A DNA stretch of 64,000 bases from Bemisia tabaci (lineage: Eukaryota; Arthropoda; Insecta; Hemiptera; Aleyrodidae). The stretch is from assembly GCF_918797505.1 (NCBI RefSeq), contig NC_092795.1, positions 34,521,131-34,585,130 on the forward strand, given 5' to 3'. Below the pieces are notes generated by a model that made no database searches, was not told the origin of the DNA, and worked only from the letters and a program-made list of their open reading frames with translations. The translations under genes and the position numbers were made by a program. This document shows positions 1-12,994 of this stretch, piece by piece. The number at the start of each line of letters is the position of its first letter. Position 1 is the first letter of the stretch.

Positions 1-192
1 AAATTTGCGTGTTGTGTTGAATTATGGATAAAGAATTCCGAACTTTCTTTTACGTAACGCAATCCTGGACTCCCTCCTCATCCTACCACGCATCCATCAA
101 GCAGGCTCAAATCCATGCTCCCTAGAGCGTTGAGTATTTTAAAAACGGCCACTTACGCATACATCACGCGGCTAAAATCATAACACTAAACT

Positions 193-275
193 GGGTTGAT
201 GATTAATTGATTACTCTACTCTGCACCATGGGTTGATGATTACTTTGCCTTGCACCATGGGCCAATGAACAAGTG
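193..275. repeat. Short imperfect direct repeat
   Basis: GGGTTGATGATTA followed by ACT.TGC and CACCATGGG occurs twice in about 80 bp. The preceding 1-192 shows no gene or recognisable element. Confidence 0.5.
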
Positions 276-294
276 CGTCAATTAGTATACTGCT

Positions 295-510
295 CTGGAA
301 AAAAAAGTGCCGGGCCACATATAGACATACCGTCTTTATACCACATACCGTCCGTTCTGGGCTCAGAGGCCGAAAGTTCCAGACGCTGAAGCCGTAGCTT
401 CGATTGCTCCGGGTGCTACGCCCGGAACTTTCGGCCTGTAAGCCTGGAACGCGGACGGTATGTCTATATAGTCCTAGGTACGGCTTCCACGGCCGGAGTT
501 TTTTTTTCAG
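295..510. mobile_element. MITE with CTGGAAAAAA / TTTTTTCAG ends
   Basis: Outer ends CTGGAAAAAAAAGTGCCGG and CCGGAGTTTTTTTTTCAG face each other. An inner near-perfect inverted repeat of TATAGACATACCGTC lies at about 320-334 and 454-468. Noncoding, about 216 bp, directly abutting the next element. Confidence 0.6.
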
Positions 511-513
511 TGT

Positions 514-1067
514 AATGGACCACTAGACAAGGTACCAATTTCAGCATTCTGATACATGTTTCTTAACCAGAATTTCACGTAAAACACGATTCGCGCAACG
601 AAAATTACTGAAACTAACTCCTTACGAAGATATTAACTTTTATTTCATTGTTGCGTGGAATTTGAAACCACCCGCTCATGAAAACTCAATGCTCTACGTG
701 ATTCACATCGCGCACTACAACGTTTCAGCAAGCTTCTCAATCGAGCAATCTTCATTTCCCACCATGTTTGTTCAAGCTATAAGCAATTTGCTTATAGTTG
801 AGCCAAAGCGTCAAGATTGAGGATGCACATTTTTCATATCGCAGAGACTGTCATGATAACCGTTGTAGCGCGCGATGTGACTCACGTAGAGCATTGAGTT
901 TTCAGTGAGCGGTGCGTTTGAATTCCTCGTCATCAATGAATCAATAAATATCTTCGTAGGAGTTGATTTCGGTAACTTTTCGTTGTGTGTATCGTGTTTT
1001 ACGTGAAATTTTGGTTATGAAACATGTATCAGAATGCTGAAATTCGTACCTTGTCTAGTGGTCCATT
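514..1067. mobile_element. Foldback element, 554 bp
   Basis: Ends AATGGACCACTAGACAAGG and its reverse complement; the complementarity continues almost to a central hairpin near 775-805. The arms carry several mismatches, so the copy is not very recent. No coding capacity. Confidence 0.75.
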
Positions 1068-1260
1068 GACGTACTTGGATCGTGTGAGGACGACTTCAAA
1101 TTGAGTAAGCAAGGGACAAAAGAACCTCGTAAAAATGTTTGCATTGTCTGATGAGCCATGATTCCGCGGGCTGCGTCAGTTTTCTTACCCCCGGATCGTG
1201 TACAACAACAAGTAAGACATCAAAGGCGCTCGCGTGAATCCTTGCATTGTCTGTTGAACC

Positions 1261-1502
1261 GCCGCACAGTGGATCGAGTCAATGGGAGAGGTCGGACAAA
1301 ATTTAGAGACTTTAAAAGCTCATAACTCCGTTCTTACAAAACTTTGCGCGTTTAAAAGCGTTTCCATTGGTTTCCTCGTGAAATTTCCTTATAAAAGCAC
1401 CCCTTGAAACTTAAAATGTGACGAAATAAACATCAAAATTTGTAGATTTAGTCAAAAATTTCATGTCCGACCTCTCTGATTGACTCGATCCACTGTGCGC
1501 CG
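1261..1502. mobile_element. MITE family H, copy 1
   Basis: Terminal inverted repeats GCCGCACAGTGGATCGAGTC and GACTCGATCCACTGTGCGCC, followed on each side by an AGAGGTCGGAC subterminal block. About 240 bp, noncoding. Related copies lie at 13579-14866 (interrupted) and 58775-59013. Confidence 0.85.
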
Positions 1503-3807
1503 TTTTGCAAGCGGCATCAGCGTCAGTTTTTCCGTTGCTCAACGACAAACACAAACACGGGAGTCGACGGTCCAAACGGTGAGTTCGTGCGTGTTTCCGC
1601 GTTTCCTGGTTCGCTGCGATGCAATTTATATAAAATCACTCGTGCATCGAGCGACCTCTTGTCGGGCGCATCGGAACTGATCTTGCGGAAAAATGCCCGA
1701 TTTTCCACGGGAGGTTCAGCAATCTCCGCTCAGCCTTGCAACGACGCGTCAAACCTACCCGCTCACTCGCAATTACAAACTCTCGTTGTAATTGCGCAGC
1801 CTGATGTTTATTCATACGTACTGATTTGCCTAGCCGCGTTGCCAAATCAGTGGAAAATTATCCGTTCAAAGGTAGGGTTAAGGTTAAGGTGCTTCCCGCA
1901 ATATCGCAACGCTGTTTCCTTGATCATCATTTTTTTTATTTATTTCGGGCTGTTATCTAACCTCCCTATGAACGTAAAAAATCTTCAACTAGATGTTATT
2001 GATTGAAGGGTGTTACAAAAGGAGAGAAAATGTCGACATCCAAATTAGTTCAAACTGGGCAGACATTTGTAAACTTTTCAAATTTCGTCATGGCATAGAA
2101 AAGAAAATGGCAACTTGAATTACGACTTCGAAACGTTTGTCTAAACTACCCCGCGATTAACTTTATCATTTAGACGTAAAAATAGCAGGGGCAGTCGAGA
2201 CAAACGTCTTCAGGTCGTCACGTATTTTTCCTATCATTCTTATTAAAAAAAAAAGAAAGAAAGAAAAAAAAACCAAATAGCGATGTTTGGTTGTTTGGCT
2301 GCATAATTTTGATAATGCATATTACATATGATGCAGGATGGAAGTGTCATGACAGAAAGGATTAATGCTTATCTAGTCTGTTCATATAGCGTTCATTATC
2401 AATACCGCAATGAATGATCAACTTTAAAAGCTCCTTGAGAGCCTTTTACTGGTTTCCCATAGCATTTCTTGGCTTTATGCCTCCCCATGAAAGATTCAGG
2501 TAGGGAACTTTAAAAGATAAACTTACGTGTATCTCCAATTACAAATCGACACTTAATGTGATTTTCTCTACGCATTAAAATATTTACTCATGAATCCAGG
2601 AAGTTGTCATTATTCCTTTATTTTTTCTGTGACAAAACTCCGAAGAGAAATTTGGATACATCTGAAGTGCATTTTTAACTCATGGTGCGCGTAGAACATA
2701 CGTAACATGTCTACAATGAAATAAATTGCGGAATGGTGATATTAGTTTTTCCGGACGATCGAAGGCTACTCGTGTTACGTTAAACAATGAATTGAGAGGG
2801 TACTCGCGGTGATTCACTCTTTTCCCTTTCTTTAGTCACTGCTCAGAGGTCAAGTCGCCGCATATCCCGCCATTCCGTGAGTAAGTACTGATCGCCTCCA
2901 AGAAAAGGGGGTCTTGTGGGAGGGAGAGATTAAACTGAGGATTCGGCAAAGAGCAGGAAGACGAAAGATCCCTTATTTATGTCTTAGGTTGTCAAATTGG
3001 GCCAAAACGGAGCAATTTTTTTGTTCACATTTTACCTCCGGCATTTTCTCTACATTTTCGCCGCCACCCCCCCCCCCCCCCCCCCGAGATTCACAATGTC
3101 AACCCGTCTGTGTGTATTCCTGTCTGCGTATTTTTTATTGTAAGATAATTTTATGGGGGAAAATTTTATTTTGGCTCATTTTTTTTCAAAACATGAAACA
3201 AAAAATGTCAGAAATTTTTAGATACTGGATTCAACACTTATAATGCAGAAAACACGGCGCATCGATTTAAAGCTATTTCGACACCATCGTCGGTTTTTCG
3301 AAAACTTCCAAACCTTCGAGAACTGTAACAAATGAGCCAGTTCATATTTTATTGAAAACAGCCGTACATTTTCGATATTTTTATTCCAAAAAAGAGGAAA
3401 CACGTAAAACATTTTCATGAATGAGTAAGTAAAAAAAAAATACGTGCCGAGATTTATCATTTTCATTTCTGGAAAATTGGAAAGGTTGGTCATGAATTTT
3501 ATCGATTTTACACTTGTGTTTAACATTACATTTCAAGTTTTGAAATGTCTAATAATTTTATTGAAAAAGGCAACCCTGGGCCGAAGAGCCCCAATGACCG
3601 AGACCGAGACCAAGAACAAGACGAAGCCGCTCATTGATATGTAAGGCAACGATTCTCACGTTGAAATCATTTCACCGATGCCAAATTACTTTCATTATTG
3701 GTTAATTTTTAAAGCAACTCAATATTTGGTAGACGCTATGTTTAATCATCTCACAAGTTTTCCAAATTATGCGGCGCGTTCTTCAAATTATTCCCATGCT
3801 CTTATAC

Positions 3808-3809
<2 letters not shown>
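1503..3809. other. No gene recognised
   Basis: AT-rich sequence with several short ORFs of no recognisable family. It includes small hairpins near 1758-1787, a degenerate inverted repeat at 2124-2217 built on ACGTTTGTCT, and a run of C at about 3068-3085. I see nothing else supportable. Confidence 0.5.

Positions 3810-3868
<59 letters not shown>
3810..3868. repeat. 59-bp poly(T) tract
   Basis: An uninterrupted T run ending ten bases before a large foldback element. Length may be imprecise in an assembly. It could be a reverse-strand poly(A) tail of a retroposed sequence, but no body is recognised. Confidence 0.9.
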
Positions 3869-3873
<5 letters not shown>

Positions 3874-3877
3874 GGGA

Positions 3878-5210
3878 AAGAGCTTGATGCAGAAACGGCT
3901 TTTTTCGCCCCCCCTCTGGAAGTTCTTCAGACTTTGTCTATTGATTACTCATACTTGAGCGCTTCTTTTCCCAAATTTTCAGACCCCCAAAAAATTTTGG
4001 GGGGGAGCTAGGGGGGGTGGAAGTCAAAACCTATGAACCTCGATATCTCTTGAACAAAGAAAGATATCGAAGTCCGGTTTGGACGAAAAATCGTCTAAAA
4101 TTGCATACTTTAAGATTCTAAAGGTCGAAATCCCGATATCACATTTTTAAGTCAACATATGTGCTTTTTTCCAGTTTTTAGGTCTAGAAAATTTCTTTTA
4201 AACGAAAAATTTACAAAGATCTCAATTTTTTATTTGAACCAAAACCAGTTTTTTAAATTGTTCGTCTTTTTCCGCATCCAACGAGTGGTCCATTAAGCTG
4301 GGGAACCAAACGGTTCCGGAGTTATGATCGATTGAAGTTTCCGCTCAACGCGCGCCGACCGATTTTCGCGCGCAAAAAAGTCGGATTTGACTGTTATTAG
4401 ATCAGATTGAATGTTCAAACTGAGCAAAATGCTTTATTAGGGACTCTTGAGGGTCGCTGAGTTCAGAAATTACCGATACTTCCAAAAAATTCACGTTTTT
4501 AAAATTGCAGCTTCGGACAGGACCACTGAGCGGCCGGTCGGCGCTCAGTGGGCCTCTAAAATAGCGCTGCGGAGCTGCAATTTTAAAAACGTGAATTTTT
4601 TGGAAGTATCGGTAATTTCTGAACTCAGCGACCCTCAAGAGTCCCTAATAAAGCATTTTGCTCAGTTTGAACATTCAATCTGATCTAATAACAGTCAAAT
4701 CCGACTTTTTTGCGCGCGAAAATCGGTCGGCGCGCGTTGAGCGGAAACTTCAATCGATCATAACTCCGGAACCGTTTGGTTCCCCAGCTTAATGGACCAC
4801 TCGTTGGATGCGGAAAAAGACGAACAATTTAAAAAACTGGTTTTGGTTCAAATAAAAAATTGAGATCTTTGTAAATTTTTCGTTTAAAAGAAATTTTCTA
4901 GACCTAAAAACTGGAAAAAAGCACATATGTTGACTTAAAAATGTGATATCGGGATTTTGACCTTTAGAATCTTAAAGTATGCAATTTTAGACGATTTTTT
5001 CGTCCAAACCGGACTTCGATATCTTTCTTTGTTCAAGAGATATCGAGGTTCATAGGTTTTGACTTCCACCCCCCCTAGCTCCCCCCCAAAATTTTTTGGG
5101 GGTCTGAAAATTTGGGAAAAGAAGCGCTCAAGTATGAGTAATCAATAGACAAAGTCTGAAGAACTTCCAGAGGGGGGGCGAAAAAAGCCGTTTTTGCATC
5201 AAGCTCTTTT
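3878..5210. mobile_element. Large foldback element, 1.33 kb
   Basis: Arms of about 637 bp (3878-4513 and 4573-5210) are nearly perfectly complementary, starting AAAGAGCTTGATGC and ending GCATCAAGCTCTTTT. The 59-bp centre contains its own hairpin, CCACTGAGC...GCTCAGTGG. Short ORFs occur as mirror images in the arms and are not genes. The near-identity of the arms implies recent formation or arm conversion. Confidence 0.9.
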
Positions 5211-5787
5211 TTTAAAACCTCTGCATCCTAATATTTGAAATATGTGTGCTCCTCAATTGTTACTATCAATTTTGTCGAAAATGTAACAAATCTTTTCATT
5301 CTGCTTACTGATCTGTGCTACGACTGAGATTACACGAAGCGCATCACAGGTTGTGTTCCATTAGATTGAAAGTGCAATTGAGTCCCCCTCTCCCTCCACT
5401 GAAGTCGCGTCTACCTAAGGCGTTCCTCTCAAGTTTAGTAGGATTAAACAGTTATCTCATGGTCTTTCTGTGGCGTAGCATCACATGATATAAATAATTA
5501 GTATCTCTCCTCGATGATTACCTTCAAAACTGTTTGCTCAGGTCATGGTTCTCTTGCGGTTTTTGGGAAGATGAGATGTTCTGGAAGTCCAAACGGTATT
5601 TTCTTTAAATGATAAAGAATGATAAAGCTATCCACTTACTTAACGCTTTATGAGAACTAACGATTTAATGTCGAATTAAAGGCGTATCTTGACGAAATTA
5701 ATAATGTAGTGCCTTCGTTGTAGTTTCATCAATACAGTTTCAGATGAAAAAAAGTTCCCGTTTTGGTTATCACGTCACACTAAAAAG

Positions 5788-5828
<41 letters not shown>

Positions 5829-6032
5829 GAAAAAGGAATTTTTCAACGTAAAAGAAGAAAACACCACATAAGCAATGCTCAGCCCCTTTCAAATCTAGTC
5901 TGACTCAATGTAACTAAATAAATTGACTCTAGTGATGAATGAATGACCTAATCTACCTCTATGTATAACCGAAAGTAATCAAACTTAGTGTAACCTAACC
6001 CTCTGAACCCAACCTAGAAACTCATATTATTT
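5211..6032. other. No gene; 36-bp poly(A) at 5790-5825
   Basis: AT-rich spacer without recognisable coding sequence. The poly(A) run at 5790-5825 has no identified retroposon body before it. Confidence 0.5.
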
Positions 6033-6260
6033 GGAGTTTTTTGGGCAACGTGCGTAAAAAGTTTAGCTTAAAGCTGATATCTCATTACAGAGGGAAAAAG
6101 CTCACACATGTACAAGCACAATTTTCCCTCAAAAAGATACGCTGTTTGGAGCAACACTAGTTACGTCCATTCAAATTGTGTTTGTGTGTGAGCTTTTACC
6201 TTTTGTAATGAGATATCAGATTTAAGCTGAACTTTTTACGTACGTCGGCTAAAAAACTCC
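6033..6260. mobile_element. Inverted-repeat MITE, about 230 bp
   Basis: GGAGTTTTTTGGGC and its imperfect complement end the element. Inside, TGATATCTCATTAC and GTAATGAGATATCA are matched, as are the GAGCTCACAC-type flanks. Noncoding. Confidence 0.7.
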
Positions 6261-8929
6261 AACGTCCCGTCTCACGATCCGTGCGATTACCGCAATCAGT
6301 GTGTGTCATATTATATTAGTTTGAGCCGGCTTTCGGAAAGTTCCTCCATGGCTCAATGTTTGTTTGTCTCTTTCTTTTGGTTTTTTCTGTTCTTTGACGA
6401 CTCGGTGAGTTTTGACTAGTCAAAACTAGGGCCCGGCAGTTTTCCATGGGATGGAATAAGTTTGCTTTATGAAAGAATACAATCAGACAAAATGTGATGA
6501 TTTTGTACACAACTAATCCAACTCAAGAGAGCATGCACGGTTGCGGTCAACCTTGCAAAATCCGTGTCGGGCACCTAATCGATTCATGTCTCGACTCATC
6601 CCCGATGCTTCCTCCTCTCTGTTGCCAGATGGCGCTCGCGAGCCAAAAATCCCGCAGCACTCGCTCTAGTGGAACGGTAAGATATCTCCAATGATTTGCA
6701 ACCTCGATTTTAATTCGGTTCCGGTCCACCCAAACGTACGCTCATCCGCGAATTCCGATTCTCCGCGCGTCTGTCGATGACGGGGGCCAGGCAAGCCCCC
6801 TTAATTTTAATTGCTTCTTCCTATTTCCACATATTCCGGGTTTTTTTATGCGACTCCTCCCGATATTCCGAGTCAAGTTCAAGAGAACTCGATGGTGCCT
6901 AATCTATGCATCGAGCAAACAGAACAATCGATGCCATACTTCGTGCATTTCTTGTTGTTTCCAGCGCTAATTTGGAATGCTTGTAACACTTTAAGAAATC
7001 CTAAAATGTACCAAAAAGAATATCGATGTAGGCAATCTTGTTTTTTGCCACTAGCTATGGGAATTCTTGATATAACTCAAAATTTACCATTCCCAGAGAG
7101 GAAATCAAAATCGCCCAATAACTGGTCTAAAATTCATTTGCTGAAAAGAATAAATGAAAATAACTATCAATTGATCAAAATGTTGTCACAGAAAAATTGA
7201 TTATTTTTTGATCCCCATTTCCCGTCCCTAAGAAATGGTACGAATAACTAACCTGCTCGCTAGGACATAATGTACGAGTATATTGCACGTTAGATATCCG
7301 TCGGAGGTACAAAGCACTTTTCACTATCAGTATGAACTTAATAAATTTTCTCGATGCATCAAGTTTATTGATTTGAAAAATGAGTAAGAATAACAGAACA
7401 TATAGAGTGTAGTGATTGGTAATATTTCTAGTAAGCAAGAAAAATAAGTGAAGTGTTTTTGCAGCTACGAACAGCGGCTGCGACGCGACACGTTCTTAAC
7501 AACTCCTTGATACAATTATTCGTGCACAAGGGATGTCCGTGTTGCATATACCAAATGTTGAAGGCGTTTTGACTTTCTCAGCCCTCGCTACGCTACGCAC
7601 AGTGTTGGACATCATCCCGGACCGCCGCGCGTTTAAGTTGCTTGTCATGATGAGCAAGAGATGTAGATAAAAGGAGTCTCGTAAGACAAGTAAACAGATC
7701 GAGTTCACCTTAAAATGGAGGAAAATGCTTTTCCAGGTCCCTGTACATTTTTCTTGCGGCGCCTCTAATGACCCGGTTTTATATATTATTATTGAAAAGC
7801 TTTACTTCGATTCATAACCAAACATTTTGTGACTTATTCTCATGACCAATTTGCATGAAAGGGAGCAGTCATTCCTACGGTCTCGGGCCCCTCTCTCGAT
7901 AAAGATTTGGAAATTTTTGCGAAGGGAAATAACGTGACCATAAAACTGTTCTATTTCCCCTTATCTCTATCTTTAATCGCTTACATGGCCTCAGTTCGTC
8001 GGATGTAGGCGTGTTCAATCAGCGTTGCAGTTTTTTTTAAATAGTTCTTTTTGTTACATACCCTATTTCTTATCGGAAAATCAGACAAATACTGGCCAAA
8101 ACTTTATTGCACCCAACACCGATGCCAAATGATGGAGGGTCATATTTTCGATTCGAAAGGGAACCAATGGGAAATACGCAGATTATTTCGGCAGCATTAT
8201 TGCTAGAGGCGAGGAAGTATTACATGCGTAATACGTCTACTCATGCGTTTTCACGGTACTGCGTGTAACTAATGGTGTGATTTTGTGCGTGCAATTCGAG
8301 TAATCACTGATCATCACCAAGGACTCACCTGCTTCGGCGTGTTTGGTGCACGCGTGGATTACGCATATCAGTTTTGAGCATTAAATGGCGTGGATTGACA
8401 GCTGGCCGGGTCCTCTTAGGCCGGCCTTTCAACGTTATTATTTAAGAAAATATCGATATTTTCATTAATTTTCCGCGTGTTCTCTCAAAAAATTCTTGAC
8501 ATTCGCTTGACTTTTCTATCGATCGTGCCGAAAATCTCTCGTGTGATTTTTAACCTTTCATTTGCAACAAGTTACTAACATCTCTAACAATAAGTGCATA
8601 AGTGACAATTTTTGGAAAAATGACGCAACAGCTAAGCATGTTTTACGTAAGTTGGATTTTCTCCTTTCTTATGAACTTTTTCAAATCAAAACATGGATAC
8701 AGCACTATTTTAAAATTTCCCCGCATCATTTTACTCACAAGTGTTCGGGATTCTACGCTATTTCTGATTAGTTTTTTTTTTTCTTACATATTTTTTCAGA
8801 CTCTTGTTTTTATTTAATGCTAGGGAGTTGAATGTGGACTAATTATTTGTATACCTATCCTCAAATAATGTTAAACCTCCTCCCTATCTGGTGGTATGCA
8901 TCTCTATCAGCTTCAATTACACTGGAAAA
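6261..8929. other. No gene recognised; unclassified ORFs
   Basis: Includes an open frame of 129 codons at 6811-7200 (+) with no family I recognise. A moderately GC-rich patch at 6530-6800 ends near AACG|GTAAGA, which could be a splice donor. ATG-led frames at 8602 also abut a GTAAGT. None has homology that I can name. The 7470-7640 stretch resembles the ends of the TIR element at 37051-38413. Confidence 0.35.
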
Positions 8930-9160
8930 AAAAAACACATTGGATCTAGAGTCCAGACTCTTAAAAACATCGACAAGAAAAAACACTCTTGATTCAATCG
9001 GATTTTTGCTTAAATCAAGAACCAAGCCTCTTAATTTGAGCGGATATCCTTTTGATTTAAGCTTAAATCTGATTGAATCAAGAGTATTTTTTCTTGTCAA
9101 CTTTTTCAAGAGTCTGGACTCTAGATCCAATGGTTTTTTTTTTTTTTTTTTCCCCCAGTG
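8930..9160. mobile_element. Foldback MITE with CACTGGAAAAAA end
   Basis: CACTGGAAAAAAAAAAC on the left and a T run plus CCCCCAGTG on the right bracket arms sharing GGATCTAGAGTCCAGACTCT. Mirror-image short ORFs arise from the symmetry. One of several elements here with CACTG-A-rich termini. Confidence 0.8.
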
Positions 9161-10697
9161 TGCTTTTAGCTCTTTTCACCCATGGACGTAGAATCCAATC
9201 ATATTTTTCTTAACAAATAGACTCAAAGACCACAAACTTTGAAACTTGAAAATTTGTTTCTTTCCGATTCAGTATTTCTGGTTGAAACTTCTCTTATACG
9301 TAACTCCGATGGGCAACTTACTTACCGATTTTTCTAAAATTGTTGTTGATACTTCGTACACTACAGCCGTTTCGAGCAACCGCATCGTCAGGTGTTTAGA
9401 AAGAAAAAAAAAAAGGTTTTTCAAAAAAATAAATCCTCTTATTTTATTTTCTAACTTCCCGCCAGTTAGAATAATGAGTGATCGAGTGTTGATAATTTCA
9501 GCCCTCAGTAACAATGAGCACCAAAAACGACATTCTCCGATATTGCTTTCCTAGTCACGGAGCGGATCATGCTCATCAGATTCGTTCGAGCTCAAGTTAG
9601 GCATATCACACGCTCGCCGCGGCGCGGCGCACATTGGTTCCAGAGCCAGATCTAGGCGGCATTAATTAGAGTATCACCTTTGTTGGCATGCAATACATGT
9701 TTTTATATGTTTTTTGGGTCGCTGATCACGAATCTGAAGTCAGTTTTACTCCATCGTTAACTAAAACATGGTAAATTTGCGAAAAATAGCAAATTCACGC
9801 TCAAATGCCGGAATAATTATTTGACAATTTGGCTTAGAGCTTGAGCTATAATACATTTGACTCATTTAATGATTAATCATCCAAAACGACCAACGATTTT
9901 ACTATTCTTCATTTTTGGATAATTATTTCAGAAGGGAGTAAGGGGGGGTTGCCACGTTGAGTAACTGAACGAAGTATACCTGCATGCAATTGACACGATC
10001 TGTTTTCGGAATCTACTTCCATAATTTTGAGGTATAAGAAATGGCAGGATGAAAATAAAGTAAAAATCGTCCTAATAATACTATTGGACAGGGAGAAAAG
10101 GCATTGAACGTGTCGGACACTGGTCCGTTGTTTTTTTAAATTAAAGAGGTTGTAATGTATTTTGTATTTTTTTTTTTTTTTGAAGTACCTACGAATAATC
10201 AAGAAGAGCAAGAGTCAGTTTTCGTCCGAAATTCAAGAAATATATTCAAATTTAAAATTCATGTATATTAAAATGTACAACAACTAAATCGCATATAAAT
10301 TTGATGAATAATTAACATCATGAACACATTTAGCAATCAAAATAAGTCACACAAAATTACATTGAAAGAAAAATTTCACTGGCTACGAGAGGAGGTGAAT
10401 ATTCTTGCGGGTAATGATCACATTTTATAGATTCAGACAATGGTATGCCAAAAAAAGTAGGTAAAAGTCGCAGCTTTTGTTATTTTATTGAATTAATTAG
10501 GAGTTTTGAACTTGTGATGTCTGGTTGGAGGCTCTCAAACCTGTAACAACAAGAAAGAACAAAGAAATCATGATAAGAAAAAGAAATGAAGTCTTTGCTG
10601 AATAATAATATGGAAAAACCCTTACTTCCGGGCATATAATAATCAACGAAAAGGAAACACTACACAATAATTTACTATGAATCGATAATTTTAGCGA

Positions 10698-10725
<28 letters not shown>
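10698..10725. repeat. 28-bp poly(T) tract
   Basis: Homopolymer immediately before the first unit of the 368-bp tandem array. Confidence 0.9.
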
Positions 10726-10729
<4 letters not shown>

Positions 10730-10733
10730 ATTT

Positions 10734-11763
10734 TATTTGCCATGATTGTTTTGAAAAACCAAGTGAATAGACTCCTCTCTAAGTGAATATCAAAGAAAAA
10801 AATAGTTTTATATCATTGCTAGAAAGGTAGAACGGTATCACCAACCCGTAATGTGATATAGCCAGTTCTCATGAGAACCGAGCGGGCGACCTTTAAAAGG
10901 CTGTATTTAAAAAACCGGCAAAAACTGGCAAAAGATATTTGTATCTACATCATGCCTAGGATTAGTAGTAACTAGAAATGGCCGTTTAAAAGGTGTCGGA
11001 GGGTGACAAAGTAGTTATTTTCAGCCACTAAGGGAGTATTAGATCATTTTTAGCACCAACATTATACGTCTAATCAGTGTTTTGCGGCCCCTAAAAAATT
11101 GTATTTGCCATGATTGTTTTGAAAAACCAAGTGAATAGACTCCTCTCTAAGTGAATATCAAAGAAAAAAATAGTTTTATATCATTGCTAGAAAGGTAGAA
11201 CGGTATCACCAACCCGTAATGTGATATATCCAATTCTCATGAGAACCGAGCGGGCGACCTTTAAAAGGCTGTATTTAAAAAACCGGCAAAAACTGGCAAA
11301 TGATATTTATATCTACATCATGCCTAGGATTAGTAGTAACTAGAAATGGCCGTTTAAAAGGTGTCGGAGGGTGACAAAGTAGTTATTTTCAGCCACTAAG
11401 GGAGTATTAGATCATTTTTAGCACTAACATTATACGTCTAATCAGTGTTTTGCAGCCCCTAAAAAATTTTATTTGCCATGATTGTTATGAAAAACCAAGC
11501 GGATAGACTCCTCTCTAAGTGAATATCAAAGAAAAAAATAGTTTTATATCATTGCTAGAAAGGTAGAACGGTATCACCAACCCGTAATGTGATATATCCA
11601 ATTCTCATGAGAACCGAGCGGGCGACCTTTAAAAGGCTGTATTTAAAAAACCGGCAAAAACTGGCAAAAGATATTTGTATCTACATCATGCCTAGGATTA
11701 GTAGTAACTAGAAATGGCCGTTTAAAAGGTGTCGGAGGGTGACAAAGTAGTTAAATTCAGCCA
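10734..11763. repeat. 368-bp tandem repeat, 2.8 copies
   Basis: Unit starts TATTTGCCATGATTGTT at 10734, 11102 and 11470, exactly 368 bp apart. Copies differ by only a few substitutions and the third stops in the middle of GACAAAGTAGTTA. Contains no ORF. A young minisatellite inside a TIR element. Confidence 0.95.
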
Positions 11764-12190
11764 TTTATGTGGAAAAATACGTGAAAATCACGTAAAATAG
11801 CGTTATGTCTAAGGGTTTATCTAAAGCTGTAGACTTAATCTAAAGATATGATTTCAACATGGTAAACCTTAAACTTACCTTCAATTTTAGGATTCCTTTT
11901 TAAAAACTGTGCTTTTATGCCGAAAATGGCGACGAACCTCACATATAAAAATCACTTCACTGTGATAACCGAGGAAACTGGTATGAACTGCAGAAAGACG
12001 ACCTGCGCGCTTACCTTTGGAAGCTTATAATTTTCTTATCACTCATCCAATCATCATGATATTTGGCCGAGATACTCTCCAGAGTATGTAGTATCGACCA
12101 GTGGTGCCATTTTTCATTTTTATTAAAAGTCAATTTTTCGAATTAATGCCGCCTAAATCGGGCTCTGGAACCAATGTGCGGCGCGGCGCT

Positions 12191-12830
12191 CTTCCCGGAA
12201 AATGAATGGCTCGTTTAACGTTACGAAATGCTCGTCACACGGAACAGCAACAAAAGAAAGGGCTCCGACTTATTTAAATAAGTGCGAAGTTGTTGACCGC
12301 GACGGCCGGCGGGGCGGAGGAAGAGGGCTAATTGAGCGGAGCTTCTGACTCACGAGTTGGGACCCCAGCGCCGCGACGCTGCTGGCGCGGGGACAGTTGC
12401 CCCAGCGGACGGCCAGATGGCGCGCCCGCCGTGCCCCCAAGGTCATGTGACTCATCATCTCTCAATCGCGGTCGTGATACAGATATATTGCCCATCACTT
12501 GCTCTTACGAATGGAAATTAGCGGGGACTTCGCGTGAGACAAAGGCACGGACGTGCGGGAGTTGAAGCAATTTTTCTGGGGGCAGCCTGGCCCCCGCTTT
12601 TCCGGAAGGGATCTGGGGTCCACCCTGTACAAAATGAGGTAAATTTGGCCGTTTGAAAATCTACGGCCTTAATTTCACCTGCAATCCTCGTAAACAACTC
12701 CAACTTTTTTCCTTTTTTTATTTTTCAACTTTTTGCAAAATTATCCATTTTCTTTTCAAAACCAGTTCCTCAATCTATCCTTTGCGCACCATCATCCCTT
12801 AATCTTTAACTCTTAATTGCGCGGTATTTT
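12191..12830. other. GC-rich block without recognised gene
   Basis: 12290-12620 is markedly GC- and CpG-rich compared with its surroundings. Open frames on both strands are low-complexity and match no family that I recognise. It could be an upstream regulatory region or an old repeat. No promoter motif can be assigned. Confidence 0.3.
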
Positions 12831-12994
12831 CAGAGGCGGATCCAGAAATTTGGCAACACCGGAATTGCCTCCATTTAAACCTACGCTAAATAATTGATTC
12901 TTGTCGGAGCACCTGGCCCCTCTAAGAATCGATACATTTCCATAGGGTTTTATGGAGAGAATCCGGTGTTGCCAAGTTGCTGGATCCGCCAATG
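12831..12994. mobile_element. hAT-type MITE with 8-bp target duplication
   Basis: The 164-bp element has ends CAGAGGCGGATCCAG and CTGGATCCGCCAATG, flanked by GGTATTTT at 12823-12830 and 12995-13002. A perfect 8-bp duplication and CA-GGCGGATC termini are the hAT hallmark. Confidence 0.92.

Larger units (their letters stand above)
9618..12190. mobile_element. 2.6-kb TIR element carrying a satellite array
   Basis: About 50-bp imperfect terminal inverted repeats at 9618-9670 and 12139-12190, containing GCGGCGCGGCGCACATTGG and CCGCCTAAATC-type blocks ending in AATTAATGCC. The interior has no transposase ORF; it holds poly(T) tracts and a 368-bp tandem array. A non-autonomous element of unknown superfamily. 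No target duplication was established. Confidence 0.65.

Noticed and set aside
4402..4683. Two 78-codon ORFs, one on each strand, with nearly the same protein
   Set aside because: They are mirror images produced by the foldback at 3878-5210, with no family resemblance.
6608..6679. Phase-0 exon ending AACG|GTAAGA as Mmp1 start
   Set aside because: The phase fits, but the peptide lacks a hydrophobic core.
6811..7200. 129-codon ORF as a real gene
   Set aside because: No domain, signal or splice context recognised; left as unclassified.
8832..9191. Facing ORFs sharing LDLESRLLK-type residues
   Set aside because: They arise from the inverted repeat of the 8930-9160 MITE.
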